From: Candidatus Latescibacterota bacterium
GTDB taxonomy: Bacteria > JAAXHH01
NCBI GenBank assembly: GCA_022821085.1
Contig: JAJEEG010000006.1
Span: 2,191,330-2,255,329 of the forward strand
Length of the DNA: 64,000 nt
Direction: 5' to 3'
Position numbers and translations under genes: made by a program. Below the pieces are notes generated by a model. That model was not told the DNA's origin. It saw only the letters and a list, made by a program, of their open reading frames with translations, and ran no database searches. Of the stretch, positions 1 to 9,301 are shown in pieces. Within the stretch, counting starts at the first letter, position 1. Every line of letters begins with the position of its first letter.

Positions 1-278
1 CACAGGTCGCGCAAGGTGAACTTCGAGGTATTGTAGAATTCCTGCCCGGCAGCCTGGCGAAGGGCAAAATCCTGATCGATGATGCCCTGTTCGTCGAGCA
101 GTTCCCTGGTTTCGAGGACTTCCTTTTTCGTGTCCTCCAACACCGCATCCAGCCGGCGGAGCACCGTCATGGGAAGGATGACGTCGCGATACTTACCCCG
201 GACGTAGAGGTCGCGAAGGACGTCGTCGGCGATGCCCCAGATGTAGTTGGTGATCCAGTTGAGGTCGGTACTTGCCAT
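1..278 (-). CDS. hsdM: Type I restriction-modification DNA methyltransferase subunit M, N-terminal part (truncated by window edge)
   Basis: Reverse-strand translation from ATG (CAT at 276-278): MASTDLNWITNYIWGIADDVLRDLYVRGKYRDVILPMTVLRRLDAVLEDTKKEVLETRELLDEQGI..., matching the HsdM N-terminal helical domain. Open to the window edge and absent from the supplied ORF track. Confidence 0.85.
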   Translation of the reverse strand, partial: MASTDLNWITNYIWGIADDVLRDLYVRGKYRDVILPMTVLRRLDAVLEDTKKEVLETRELLDEQGIIDQDFALRQAAGQEFYNTSKFTLRDL

Positions 279-426
279 GGAGTTTGTAATCGAAGATCCT
301 AAGTTACTACACGACCCTTGATTCCTTGGATTCTAGGTCCAACAAATGAGTTGAGTGACATCAAAACATCATCAAATTGGTAGATGCCGACCGATTTACG
401 CAAAATCTCAATATCATTTGGCGTTA

Positions 427-1938
427 TCACTTATATAGCCAATCCTTCAATTTACGGTAACGGCCTTCCGGAATCTGTGTAATGGATTGCGGAGGACCTT
501 CTAATATCCCGTTCGCTTTGAGCGTATGGAGGTCTATTGGTTTATTCAGATGTAGAGTAAGAAGGAAATCGATGACCTTCAATGGTTTTTCGCCGAAGTT
601 CACCAGTTCCTCCAATTGTTTACGAGTATAGGCGGAGCGCCTCGTCGTCAACAACATGAGCTCGTCCAATGTCGACGCCTCTGTAATCCTTTCGACGACA
701 CCAACTGTACAGATAGATTGAGCATGCAATCGTCGCTCATCCTTTGTGACGTAGAACAGGATAATGGAACCGGGTTCAAGTTTTGTGGTAGGCGCACGAC
801 AAATGTAGATTTTCCGAATCGTATTGCCCGGTGTACGATTCATGTCGGTCAAAGAACCTTCGAGTAGCGACAATTGGCCGTCATGAAAAGCTTCAGGAAA
901 CAGTATACGGTAAAACCTGGGAAGTATCGGAACCACGAACTTCTTAGATTCCGGTCCATCATAGTACGCCGGATAGATCTGACGAATAAATGATACCGGG
1001 TCCTGCTGACGGTACATATCCGACTGAACATCCTTTTTCAGTTCCTTCTCGAGGACCCATTGACCGTCATCGAGCGTTCGTGTCATTTGGAAACCATACG
1101 TTTCCAGCAAGCCGATCAACACTTGCTGTTTTTCAAACGTGGTCAGATAGACAACTTCGATGTCGTTAGATCTGGACCACCACAGTACTTGCTTGAGCAG
1201 TTGCTCACCGAGTTTCTCCCCCTGAAACTCAGAGGATAATTTGAAGGTGGACACTTTCAGTATTTTATCGGCCCTCGCCGCACAGTCGGCCTCTTCCTGA
1301 CTTTCAGGTTTTCGAATCACCAGACCTGCAAGCTTGCCATCGAATCTGATTATCCAGCAAGGCCGATGGTGGCTGACGCACTTCTCCTCGAACCACTCGT
1401 TGAAACCAGGATAGTCTTCTCTGAGGCTGTCGAAGAACTCATCGTCAATATCGATCTGATAGGCAGGCACTTCCTCTATGTGTGGTAGCTCGACAGAATG
1501 GGATTCGTAAGTTCGACGAATGAAATCGACCGCGTCGGCGATGCTTAAGACTTTTCCTCCCAGGTGTCCTCGTTCAGCGCGACGTATCAGTCCCATATCT
1601 TCTGAGAGCAGAAGGTCGACGGCTTTCTTATCTAATATTCCAAGAAGTTGCACGTCGCATCTGTCATTATCATTCCTGATCGGACCAAATCTGCAGATCA
1701 AGTCGGGTTCGGAGTCGAGTGCTACCTCACGAAGACGAACATACTTCTCCAGTTTGCTCTGCGTTAACCGACGTCGCGCACTATCCCTGTCCCGATTAAC
1801 ATCTGCGTAGTTGGGATCAGCCACGTAGAGCGTCAGGTTGTGTTTCTGGCACAGCTGTGCTAGAAGTGCCGCCTGGGGGTCAACCGGTTTGGGATCTTCC
1901 AGTTTGATGGCGACGTTCGTATCGAGAAGGATTTTCAA
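427..1938 (-). CDS. PIN domain - GNAT acetyltransferase - PUA/EVE-like fusion protein
   Basis: N-terminus MKILLDTNVAIKLED is a PIN-type start. The middle part (WIIRFDGKLAGLVIRK...LGEQLLKQVLWWS...EVVYLTTFEKQ) is GNAT-like. The C-terminus (EPGSIILFYVTKDE...SICTVGVVERI) is PUA/EVE-like. TTG start at 1938. Confidence 0.75.
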   Translation of the reverse strand: MKILLDTNVAIKLEDPKPVDPQAALLAQLCQKHNLTLYVADPNYADVNRDRDSARRRLTQSKLEKYVRLREVALDSEPDLICRFGPIRNDNDRCDVQLLGILDKKAVDLLLSEDMGLIRRAERGHLGGKVLSIADAVDFIRRTYESHSVELPHIEEVPAYQIDIDDEFFDSLREDYPGFNEWFEEKCVSHHRPCWIIRFDGKLAGLVIRKPESQEEADCAARADKILKVSTFKLSSEFQGEKLGEQLLKQVLWWSRSNDIEVVYLTTFEKQQVLIGLLETYGFQMTRTLDDGQWVLEKELKKDVQSDMYRQQDPVSFIRQIYPAYYDGPESKKFVVPILPRFYRILFPEAFHDGQLSLLEGSLTDMNRTPGNTIRKIYICRAPTTKLEPGSIILFYVTKDERRLHAQSICTVGVVERITEASTLDELMLLTTRRSAYTRKQLEELVNFGEKPLKVIDFLLTLHLNKPIDLHTLKANGILEGPPQSITQIPEGRYRKLKDWLYK

Positions 1939-2392
1939 GGAGTACTTTCTTAAAAAGAGATGAGATATCTTCGTTCACGTACCTGTATGATTGGGGAATG
2001 GAAAAACCATTGTCACTGAATTTTTCAGCATGAATCTCTTCCGATAAGCGTGTGATTGAAGACAGTACGATAGCGTACCCGTCCCTGGCCCCATCGAAGT
2101 ACAGATCGAATTCCCCGCGCTTGACACCCCCATCACTGTGAAAGCTCGTCCAGAGGGATTCCACGGGCATATTGATTACGTCTTTCACTTCGGCCCAACC
2201 TGTTACTGCTTTAATAGGCGATGTGGAGTAAATCCAGAGGATGGCGCCCTCCAAATGCGATCCGACAGGGAATCTACGCCTGAATTCGACGGTTTTCGTT
2301 CCGGTTAATATGTTTTCAGCGTGGCGCGGATGCACACTGATTAAAATCTGCGGTTCTGGCTCCATAGGGGTACTGTACATTGTAAGAGACAT
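1880..2392 (-). CDS. ASCH domain protein
   Basis: ILISVHPRHAENILTGTKTVEFRRRFP is typical of ASCH/PUA-like domains. It overlaps the downstream PIN-GNAT gene by 59 bp, consistent with an operon. Confidence 0.75.
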   Translation of the reverse strand: MSLTMYSTPMEPEPQILISVHPRHAENILTGTKTVEFRRRFPVGSHLEGAILWIYSTSPIKAVTGWAEVKDVINMPVESLWTSFHSDGGVKRGEFDLYFDGARDGYAIVLSSITRLSEEIHAEKFSDNGFSIPQSYRYVNEDISSLFKKVLLENPSRYERRHQTGRSQTG

Positions 2393-2988
2393 ACTGAACT
2401 CTCCAATTCAGTGTTGATGGTTGTCAATTTCATCCTAACCATGTGTGAACCTGCCATGGCCGCAATCGTCACTACATGTGCCTGTCACGATTTTGATTCC
2501 TGTAGTTCATTCTAATACTTACACAGTGCCCTCAGCTCGTAAGTGGTGGAGTCTCCATGGAATGAAGAAACAACGCGCTTGAGTATCCTTAAGAGTATGT
2601 ACGTCGATTGAAACACTACCACAAGCAAATAACTATACATATGTTGTGCTTCGGTGTGATGAAGAACAACAAACTGGATACTATTTTAAGATATAGTCGG
2701 TATGCTTTATCATCTACTCGGCTTTAATAGCAAACTCGTCGCCTGAAGCTGAGCTAGTCATGGACGGTTACAAACAACCGTGTGATTGCCTTCCTAGTTA
2801 CACCTGTATTATATAAGCCCGCCCAAAGACTCTCGGCATCGTAATCGTTTTAACCCCGTACGATGTCCCATTTACCTCTTCAGTCGTCGCCGGCTTCTTC
2901 CACAATTAAGTCCAACTATCTTGTTGTTTTGTGAAATATGTATATATTACCATAAAAATACTATGAAAATTAATGACAAGATATACAA

Positions 2989-4140
2989 ATGACTATCAAT
3001 CGGGCATTTGAAGCGCCCCAGAAAAGCTTTTTCTTACTTGGACCGCGAGGCGTAGGAAAAAGCACATATCTACGCGATGCGTTTCCGGATGCGCACATCG
3101 TTGATCTAAATTCCGAGGACACCTACCACCGCCTGCTTGCGAATCCAGGGCTCTTTGCAGCAGAACTGCGCACCGTCCCGGTGGATCGCTGGGTCGTATT
3201 GGACGGAATACATCGACTCCCCACACTGCTCAATGAAGTGCACCGTTTCATCGAAGAACGGAAAATGCGCTTTGTCCTGTGCGGATCAAGCGCGAGGAAA
3301 CTGAAACGGGCGGGCGTCAATCTGTTGGCGGGACGGGCTTCGCGCCGCGCAATGCATCCCTTCGTACCCGGGGAACTGGGTGACCGTTTCGATCTCGAAG
3401 ACGCATTGCAAAACGGCTTGTTGCCCATTGTGTGGGATTCGGAGGACAGATCGGAGACACTCACCGCTTACACGCAGATGTATCTCAGGGAGGAGATCCA
3501 ATCCGAAGCGTTGGTGCGCAACCTCCCCGCCTTCGCACGGTTTCTACCGGTGGCGGCGCTTTTCCATGCCCAGACTCTGAACGCCAACAACATAGCCAGG
3601 GATGCCCAGGTGTCGCGCCCGACAGTGACCAGTTATCTGGAAATCCTCGAGGAAACGCTGCTGTGCTTTCGATTGCCGGCCTACGAAGCGAAACTTCGTG
3701 CGCGGGAAAGGAAGCTGCCCAAATGGTACTGGTGCGATCCGGGCATCGTGCGTGCGATTAAAAATCAGAAGGGACCGCCTGCCCCGGAGGAACGCGGCGC
3801 TTTGTTTGAAGGATTGGTCGCGCAGTTGATCCGAGCATACATGGATTACCGGGACCTTTGTGAGGAGTGGTATTACTGGGCGACTGCTGCTCAAAACAGA
3901 ACTAAGGTGGATTTCCTGCTTAGACGCGGGGGCGATTTTATTGCTATCGAAGCAAAATCCGGCGGCACGTTCTCACGTTCCTGGTGCACAGGTTTGAGAG
4001 CACTGGCCGACCTGGACGGCCTTTGCCGGCGGATCATTGTCTATCCCGATGGACCGGAGCTGCGGACCGAGGATGGCATCGAGGTCCTTCCTTTTCCAAC
4101 TTTCTCCAATCTACTAGCCGATGACGACCTCTGGCCGTGA
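2989..4140 (+). CDS. COG1373-type ATPase (AAA_14 / DUF4143)
   Basis: P-loop LLGPRGVGKSTYL; Walker-B-like WVVLDGIHRLP; DUF4143-like C-terminus with VDFLLRRGGDFIAIEAKSG. Confidence 0.85.
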   Translation: MTINRAFEAPQKSFFLLGPRGVGKSTYLRDAFPDAHIVDLNSEDTYHRLLANPGLFAAELRTVPVDRWVVLDGIHRLPTLLNEVHRFIEERKMRFVLCGSSARKLKRAGVNLLAGRASRRAMHPFVPGELGDRFDLEDALQNGLLPIVWDSEDRSETLTAYTQMYLREEIQSEALVRNLPAFARFLPVAALFHAQTLNANNIARDAQVSRPTVTSYLEILEETLLCFRLPAYEAKLRARERKLPKWYWCDPGIVRAIKNQKGPPAPEERGALFEGLVAQLIRAYMDYRDLCEEWYYWATAAQNRTKVDFLLRRGGDFIAIEAKSGGTFSRSWCTGLRALADLDGLCRRIIVYPDGPELRTEDGIEVLPFPTFSNLLADDDLWP

Positions 4141-4224
4141 CGCAACAACGGCCAACCCCCCCAATCGCTGTTGTACGGCTCACTGATTCCAGTTCCCCGC
4201 CTTTCCCACTGATTTACATCCTAC

Positions 4225-5010
4225 CTACCGCAACAGCTCACCCGGAATCCTGGACCCGGGATATTCCACCTCGGGGTCGCGCTCGGAAATGATGGTAGGC
4301 ACCGGATCGGTCCAGTAGGCCGGCACGGTGTCGGGGCGCCGGTGCCAGGCCAGTACCAGTGTGCGGCGCTCGTCCGTCAGGTTCCGATGCGCCGAGTGCA
4401 GCACGCGGGCATCGGCCAGTACCAGGTCGCCGGCCTTGACGCAGACCTCGACCTGGTCGGGATGGTTACTGAACATGGTGGGATGGTCTTCGGCAATGAA
4501 GCGGGCGCCCTGTTCATGGGCCGGCACCAATTGGTCGTGCAGCGGGATGCGTTTGAGGTGGGTACCCGGGATGATTTTGAGGCATCCGTTCTCTCGCGAC
4601 GTATCGCTCAGGTAGTAGGATACGAAGATGATCTGCGGCCAGGGAGAGCAGCTCATCGGATCGTTCCACTGCATCCAGTCCTGGTGCCAGTACAGTGCCG
4701 GTTCACCGGGGTCTTTGGTGAGGAGGATGACACCACCGGTGCTGGCAAAGTCGCCCAGACCCATCTGTTCGAGCGCGCGCCGCGTGGCGGGCCAGTCGAG
4801 CAGCTTCTGGATGGTGGGGTTCTCCGTCCCCTGCGCGGTGACGTGCTGACCCTGGTACTTGTAATCGGGCGGCGGCACCCAGTCTTCCATCATGCGCTCG
4901 GTTTCGATGCGCAGCTCCTTAAGGAAGGATTCGCTTAGAATTCCGTCGACCACGCAGAAGCCGTCGCGCATCAGTTGTTGGCGTTTTTCAATGGCTTGTT
5001 CGGGGGTCAT
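4225..5010 (-). CDS. Phytanoyl-CoA dioxygenase (PhyH) family protein
   Basis: LYWHQDWMQW (HxD) ... VLHSAHRNLTDERRTLVLAWH; overall PhyH layout. Confidence 0.85.
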   Translation of the reverse strand: MTPEQAIEKRQQLMRDGFCVVDGILSESFLKELRIETERMMEDWVPPPDYKYQGQHVTAQGTENPTIQKLLDWPATRRALEQMGLGDFASTGGVILLTKDPGEPALYWHQDWMQWNDPMSCSPWPQIIFVSYYLSDTSRENGCLKIIPGTHLKRIPLHDQLVPAHEQGARFIAEDHPTMFSNHPDQVEVCVKAGDLVLADARVLHSAHRNLTDERRTLVLAWHRRPDTVPAYWTDPVPTIISERDPEVEYPGSRIPGELLR

Positions 5011-5332
5011 GAGATCCTCGTTAATGTGAGGTGAAGCCAGCGATCATCAGAGCATGGTACTTTCGTTCAATCCCACCCAGGATGCGTTAAACAAGGATAC
5101 GGAAAGCAATGTATTCACAATGTATACACAATACAAGATCGTCTCGTGACCCATTCGGCGATTCCCACCGCCGGGTCCACAGGTGCCTCTCCTGTTTCTC
5201 CCGCAATTCAACACGCGTCTTCTTCCGTTTTCTGAATCCGCACAACATTCGACTCAGATACGCAAGCCCGCACGAAAAACTCCATTTACGCACGATTGTT
5301 TCCAGATTTGCCGCGATTACTACGACTGATTC

Positions 5333-5452
5333 GTAAAGGAGCGTCGGTCGCTCACATCGATTCGTAGCGAAATGCACGACATGAACGGACGACTCGGCCG
5401 CGTCGAGGGTCTGCTGATGACCCTGGACTTTGAAAAACCACGTAAGAAGTAA
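5333..5452 (+). pseudogene. 3' fragment of the small coiled-coil membrane protein family
   Basis: In-frame remnant KERRSLTSIRSEMHDMNGRLGRVEGLLMTLDFEKPRKK* matches the C-termini of the two intact paralogues immediately downstream. The N-terminal TM part is missing. Confidence 0.65.
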
Positions 5453-5536
5453 TCGAATCCTACTGGAGCATTGGCCGGAACGAGCGAGTCTGGAACGACT
5501 GCCGGATTGCGTCCCTCACAAATTGGAGGAAAGACC

Positions 5537-5839
5537 ATGGAACTCGCACAGCTTCTTGTTACACCAACTACTTTGTTGATGGCATTCATTTTCTTCTGGA
5601 AGCAGGCCAAAACCGGCAGGGAAGAACTGAGGCGGGAATTGAAGTCAGATATGAGGGAATTGAAAACAGAACTGAAAACAGATATGAAAGTACTGAAGGA
5701 GGCGTTTAGGGAAGAAACAATATCGATTCGCAAGGATGTTGCTTCCATCCGGGAAGAAATGCACGACATGAACGGACGCCTCAGCCGTGTCGAGGGCTTG
5801 CTGATGACCTCCGACATCGGACGATCAAGCAAGGAGTAA
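5537..5839 (+). CDS. Small membrane-anchored coiled-coil protein (paralogue 1)
   Basis: MELAQLLVTPTTLLMAFIFFWKQ TM segment followed by a charged coiled coil ending EEMHDMNGRLSRVEGLL. Preceded by GGAGGAAAGACC. Start chosen by homology to paralogue 2; the ORF track starts at 5471. Confidence 0.7.
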   Translation: MELAQLLVTPTTLLMAFIFFWKQAKTGREELRRELKSDMRELKTELKTDMKVLKEAFREETISIRKDVASIREEMHDMNGRLSRVEGLLMTSDIGRSSKE

Positions 5840-5926
5840 CAACAGCCAATAAAGCAAAAACAGTATAACGAAAGGACCTGGAACGACAGCCGGACTGCGT
5901 CACCTATCTACGAAGGAGGAAAGACC

Positions 5927-6169
5927 ATGGAACTTGCCCAGTTGCTCATAACCCCTGTTACGCTGCTGACGGCTTTCATCTTCTTTTGGAAGCAGACTAA
6001 GGCCATTAGCAACGAATTGAAGTCAGATATCAAGGAACTGAAGGAGGAGCTAAAGGATGAGATCGCGTCCGTGCGCACGGAAGTTACCGCCATCCGGGAG
6101 GAAATGCACGACATGAATGGACGCCTCGGCCGCGTCGAGGGCCTGCTGAAGATAACGGATTCCGGTTGA
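5927..6169 (+). CDS. Small membrane-anchored coiled-coil protein (paralogue 2)
   Basis: MELAQLLITPVTLLTAFIFFWKQ...EEMHDMNGRLGRVEGLL; the same RBS context GGAGGAAAGACCATGGAACT as paralogue 1. Confidence 0.75.
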   Translation: MELAQLLITPVTLLTAFIFFWKQTKAISNELKSDIKELKEELKDEIASVRTEVTAIREEMHDMNGRLGRVEGLLKITDSG

Positions 6170-6184
6170 TTCTTGCGAACGGGC

Positions 6185-7741
6185 TCAGTGTCCGGCCAGC
6201 TTCTTTTGGAGCAACTCGTTTACCATCTTCGGATTCGCCTTGCCCTGGGTGGCGCGCATGACCTGGCCCATGAAGAAGCCCAGGAGCTTGGTCTTGCCGG
6301 CCCGGTATTCGGCGACGTCGCCGGGATGTTCGGCGAGGATGCCGTCGACGACCCCTTCGAGTTCGCCGGTATCCGAGATCTGTACGAGGCCCTGTTCCTC
6401 GATGACCTGGGCCGGCGATTTGCCGGTTTCAGCCATGGTGTCCAGGACGTCCTTGCCGATCTTGCCGCTGATCTTGCCTTCCTTGATCTGTCCGAGCAAC
6501 TGAGCCAGGTGATCGGGTGGAATGCGGGCTTCGAGGGTCCCCTGGTCCATGTGGTTCTCGTGCTGGACACGCAGGAGTTCGCTGAGCATCCAGTTGCTGA
6601 CGGTGCGGGCATCGCCGGCCACTCCGCCGGGTGCTTCACTGGATGTCCCGCCAGCCGCTTCGCCCGCCGCTTCGCCGGCCGCGCTCCTGGCCGTGTCGCC
6701 CACCGCCTTGCTGACACATGCCTCGAAGTAGTCGGCCCGGGTCCGGTTCTCCGTCAGTTTCCGGGCCATGTCCTGCGGCAGTCCGTATTCATCGACGAAG
6801 CGTTGCATGCGCGCGTCGGGGAGTTCGGGCAGGTCTTCACCGATCTCGTCCACCCAGGAACGGGCGATCTCGACGGTAACGAGGTCCGGGTCGGGGAAGT
6901 ACCGGTAGTCGTGGGCTTCCTCCTTCGACCGCATGGGGAAGGTCTTCCGCTTCTCCTCGTTCCACAGGCGGGTCTGGCGCACGACGGTGCCGCCGTCATC
7001 GAGCAGCTCGGTCTGCCGATCGATCTCGAACTCCAGGGCCCGTTCCATGGATCGCATGGAGTTCATGTTCTTGATCTCGACGAGTTCGCCCAGGGGATCG
7101 CCGGGCTTGCGGATGGACACGTTGGCGTCGCAACGCAGGCTGCCCTCTTCCATGTTGCCGTCGCAGACGCCGATGTACTGCAGGATCTGCCGCAGCCGGG
7201 CAAGATAGGCCGAGGCTTCGCGGGGGCTGCGGATGTCGGGTTCGCTGACGATCTCCATGAGGGGCACGCCCGTCCGGTTGAAGTCGATGTAGCTCAGATC
7301 GGGATCGTACCCGGGTTCGTTGTGGATGGACTTGCCGGCTTCTTCCTCCAGGTGGATTCGCCGGAGCCGGACGAATCGGGGGCCGTCCTCCCCCTCGATC
7401 TCGATGCCGCCGGCCAGGGAAATAGGCTCGCCCGCGCGGTCGTACTGCGAGATCTGGTAGCCCTTGGGCAGGTCCGGGTAGAAGTAGTTCTTGCGCGCGA
7501 AGGCGCTGGTTTCGGCCACGCGGCCGTCCACGGCCAGGGCCATGCGGATAGTGTATTCGACGGCGCGGCGGTTCAGGACGGGCAGGACGCCGGGCATGCC
7601 GAGGCAGATGGGGCAGACGCGTGTGTTCGGCTCCCCGCCGAAGGCCACGGGACATCCGCAGAAGATCTTCGAGTTGGTCAGGAGCTGGGCGTGCACTTCC
7701 AGCCCGATCACGGATTCATATTTAATGGCTGCATCGCTCAT
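6185..7741 (-). CDS. gatB: Asp-tRNA(Asn)/Glu-tRNA(Gln) amidotransferase subunit B
   Basis: [24 protein letters not shown]...[17 protein letters not shown]-terminal GatB/YqeY domain. Confidence 0.97.
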   Translation of the reverse strand: MSDAAIKYESVIGLEVHAQLLTNSKIFCGCPVAFGGEPNTRVCPICLGMPGVLPVLNRRAVEYTIRMALAVDGRVAETSAFARKNYFYPDLPKGYQISQYDRAGEPISLAGGIEIEGEDGPRFVRLRRIHLEEEAGKSIHNEPGYDPDLSYIDFNRTGVPLMEIVSEPDIRSPREASAYLARLRQILQYIGVCDGNMEEGSLRCDANVSIRKPGDPLGELVEIKNMNSMRSMERALEFEIDRQTELLDDGGTVVRQTRLWNEEKRKTFPMRSKEEAHDYRYFPDPDLVTVEIARSWVDEIGEDLPELPDARMQRFVDEYGLPQDMARKLTENRTRADYFEACVSKAVGDTARSAAGEAAGEAAGGTSSEAPGGVAGDARTVSNWMLSELLRVQHENHMDQGTLEARIPPDHLAQLLGQIKEGKISGKIGKDVLDTMAETGKSPAQVIEEQGLVQISDTGELEGVVDGILAEHPGDVAEYRAGKTKLLGFFMGQVMRATQGKANPKMVNELLQKKLAGH

Positions 7742-9270
7742 GACCGCGTCGCCTTCTCGAAGGCGTAGGCCGCCCGAAGAATCCGCTCCTCGCCGAAATG
7801 GGGACCGATGATCTGCAGGCCGATGGGCATGCCGTCGGGGTCCGTTCCGCAGGGCAGGGAGATGGCCGGCACGCCGGCGAGGTTGATGGGCACGGTATAT
7901 ACGTCGGACAAGTACATCTGCAGCGGATCGTCGATCTTCTCGCCGATGCGGAAGGCGGTGGTGGGCGTGGTGGGCGCCACCAGGAGATCGACCTTCTCGA
8001 AGGCCTGGTCGAAGTCGCCCTTGATGAGTGTCCGCACGCGCTGGGCCTTATCGTAGTAGGCGTCGTAATAGCCGGCGCTGAGCACGTAGGTGCCGAGCAT
8101 GATGCGGCGCTTCACCTCCAGGCCGAACCCTCCGCTGCGGGTCGATCCGTACATGGCGTCCAGCCGGTCTTCGGTCGCGATAGGTTGCGGGCGGACCCCG
8201 GCTCCGCTGCCGGCCGACGCCTCCGGTGCAGCCCCTCCATGCGCGTTATTCGCCGCGTCGCCCTCCCCGCCCCGGTACCCGTATTTCACCCCGTCGTATC
8301 GGGCCAGGTTGGAGGAGGCTTCGGCCGTTACCAGGATATAGTACGCGGCCACGGCATATTCGGTGTGGGGCAGGCGAACGCTTTCCACGCGGGCGCCGAG
8401 AGATTCCATGCGTTCGATCGCCCGGCCGACGCTTTCCTTCACGGACGGGTCGAGGCCCTCGGCCAGATATTCTTCGGGAACGCCGATGCGCACCCCTTCG
8501 ATGCCCTGCTTCAGGTTTGCCGCGTAGTCCGGCACCGTTTCCGAGGCCGATGTGGTATCCATGGGGTCGTGTCCCGCGATGATGCCCAGAAGACGCGCGC
8601 AGTCTTCCACGTTCCGGGCCATGGGGCCGACCTGGTCGAAGGAGGATCCGTAGGCGATGATGCCGTAGCGGGAGACCCGTCCATAGGTGGGCTTCAGTCC
8701 CACGACGCCGCAGAAGGCCGCGGGCTGGCGGATCGAACCGCCCGTGTCCTCGCCCAGGGCCAGGACCGCCGTGCCCGCCGCCAGGGCCGCCGCGGAACCG
8801 CCGCTCGAGCCGCCCGGTACGCGAGACGTGTCCAGGGGGTTCCGGCAGACGTCGAACCCGGAGTTCTCGTTGGAGGACCCCATACCGAACTGGTCCATGT
8901 TGGTCTTGCCGACGATCACGGCGTCCGCCGCGCGCAGCCGGGCGATGACGGTGGCGTCGTAGGGCGGCACGAACCCCTCGAGGATCCGGGAAGCGCAGGT
9001 GGTTTCCAGGCCCTTCGTGCAGATAGCGTCCTTGATGGCGATGGGCACGCCGGCCAGCGGTCCGGTGGGTTCGCCGGCGGCAATACGACGATCCACTTCC
9101 TGCGCGTCTTCAATCACCGACTCCGGGTCGATCGCGAGATAAGCGCCGATGGCGGAGTCTTTCTTTTCGATGAGGCGCAGGACTTCCCTGGCCGCCTCTT
9201 CCGCCCTCACTTCGCCGGACTTGATCCGCGGCGCCAGTTCGTGGGCAGCCATTTCGATTAAGTTCGCCAC
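7738..9270 (-). CDS. gatA: Asp-tRNA(Asn)/Glu-tRNA(Gln) amidotransferase subunit A
   Basis: Amidase signature [51 protein letters not shown]; 4-bp overlap with gatB. Confidence 0.97.
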   Translation of the reverse strand: MANLIEMAAHELAPRIKSGEVRAEEAAREVLRLIEKKDSAIGAYLAIDPESVIEDAQEVDRRIAAGEPTGPLAGVPIAIKDAICTKGLETTCASRILEGFVPPYDATVIARLRAADAVIVGKTNMDQFGMGSSNENSGFDVCRNPLDTSRVPGGSSGGSAAALAAGTAVLALGEDTGGSIRQPAAFCGVVGLKPTYGRVSRYGIIAYGSSFDQVGPMARNVEDCARLLGIIAGHDPMDTTSASETVPDYAANLKQGIEGVRIGVPEEYLAEGLDPSVKESVGRAIERMESLGARVESVRLPHTEYAVAAYYILVTAEASSNLARYDGVKYGYRGGEGDAANNAHGGAAPEASAGSGAGVRPQPIATEDRLDAMYGSTRSGGFGLEVKRRIMLGTYVLSAGYYDAYYDKAQRVRTLIKGDFDQAFEKVDLLVAPTTPTTAFRIGEKIDDPLQMYLSDVYTVPINLAGVPAISLPCGTDPDGMPIGLQIIGPHFGEERILRAAYAFEKATRS

Positions 9271-9301
9271 GCGTTACTCCGGATTCAAATGCAAGGGGTC
9301 T

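Noticed and set aside
5087-5377. 96-aa (-) and 75-aa (+) ORFs upstream of the coiled-coil genes
   Set aside because: Mutually antisense, compositionally random, no RBS or domain.
5320-5832. 170-aa minus-strand ORF with repeated RPFMSCISxR motif
   Set aside because: The repetition is the mirror of the duplicated MHDMNGR segment of the plus-strand coiled-coil genes.
6173-9261. Long plus-strand ORFs opposite gatB and gatA (531 and 487 aa)
   Set aside because: High-GC shadow ORFs antisense to well-conserved gatB/gatA; the composition is typical of mirrored codons.
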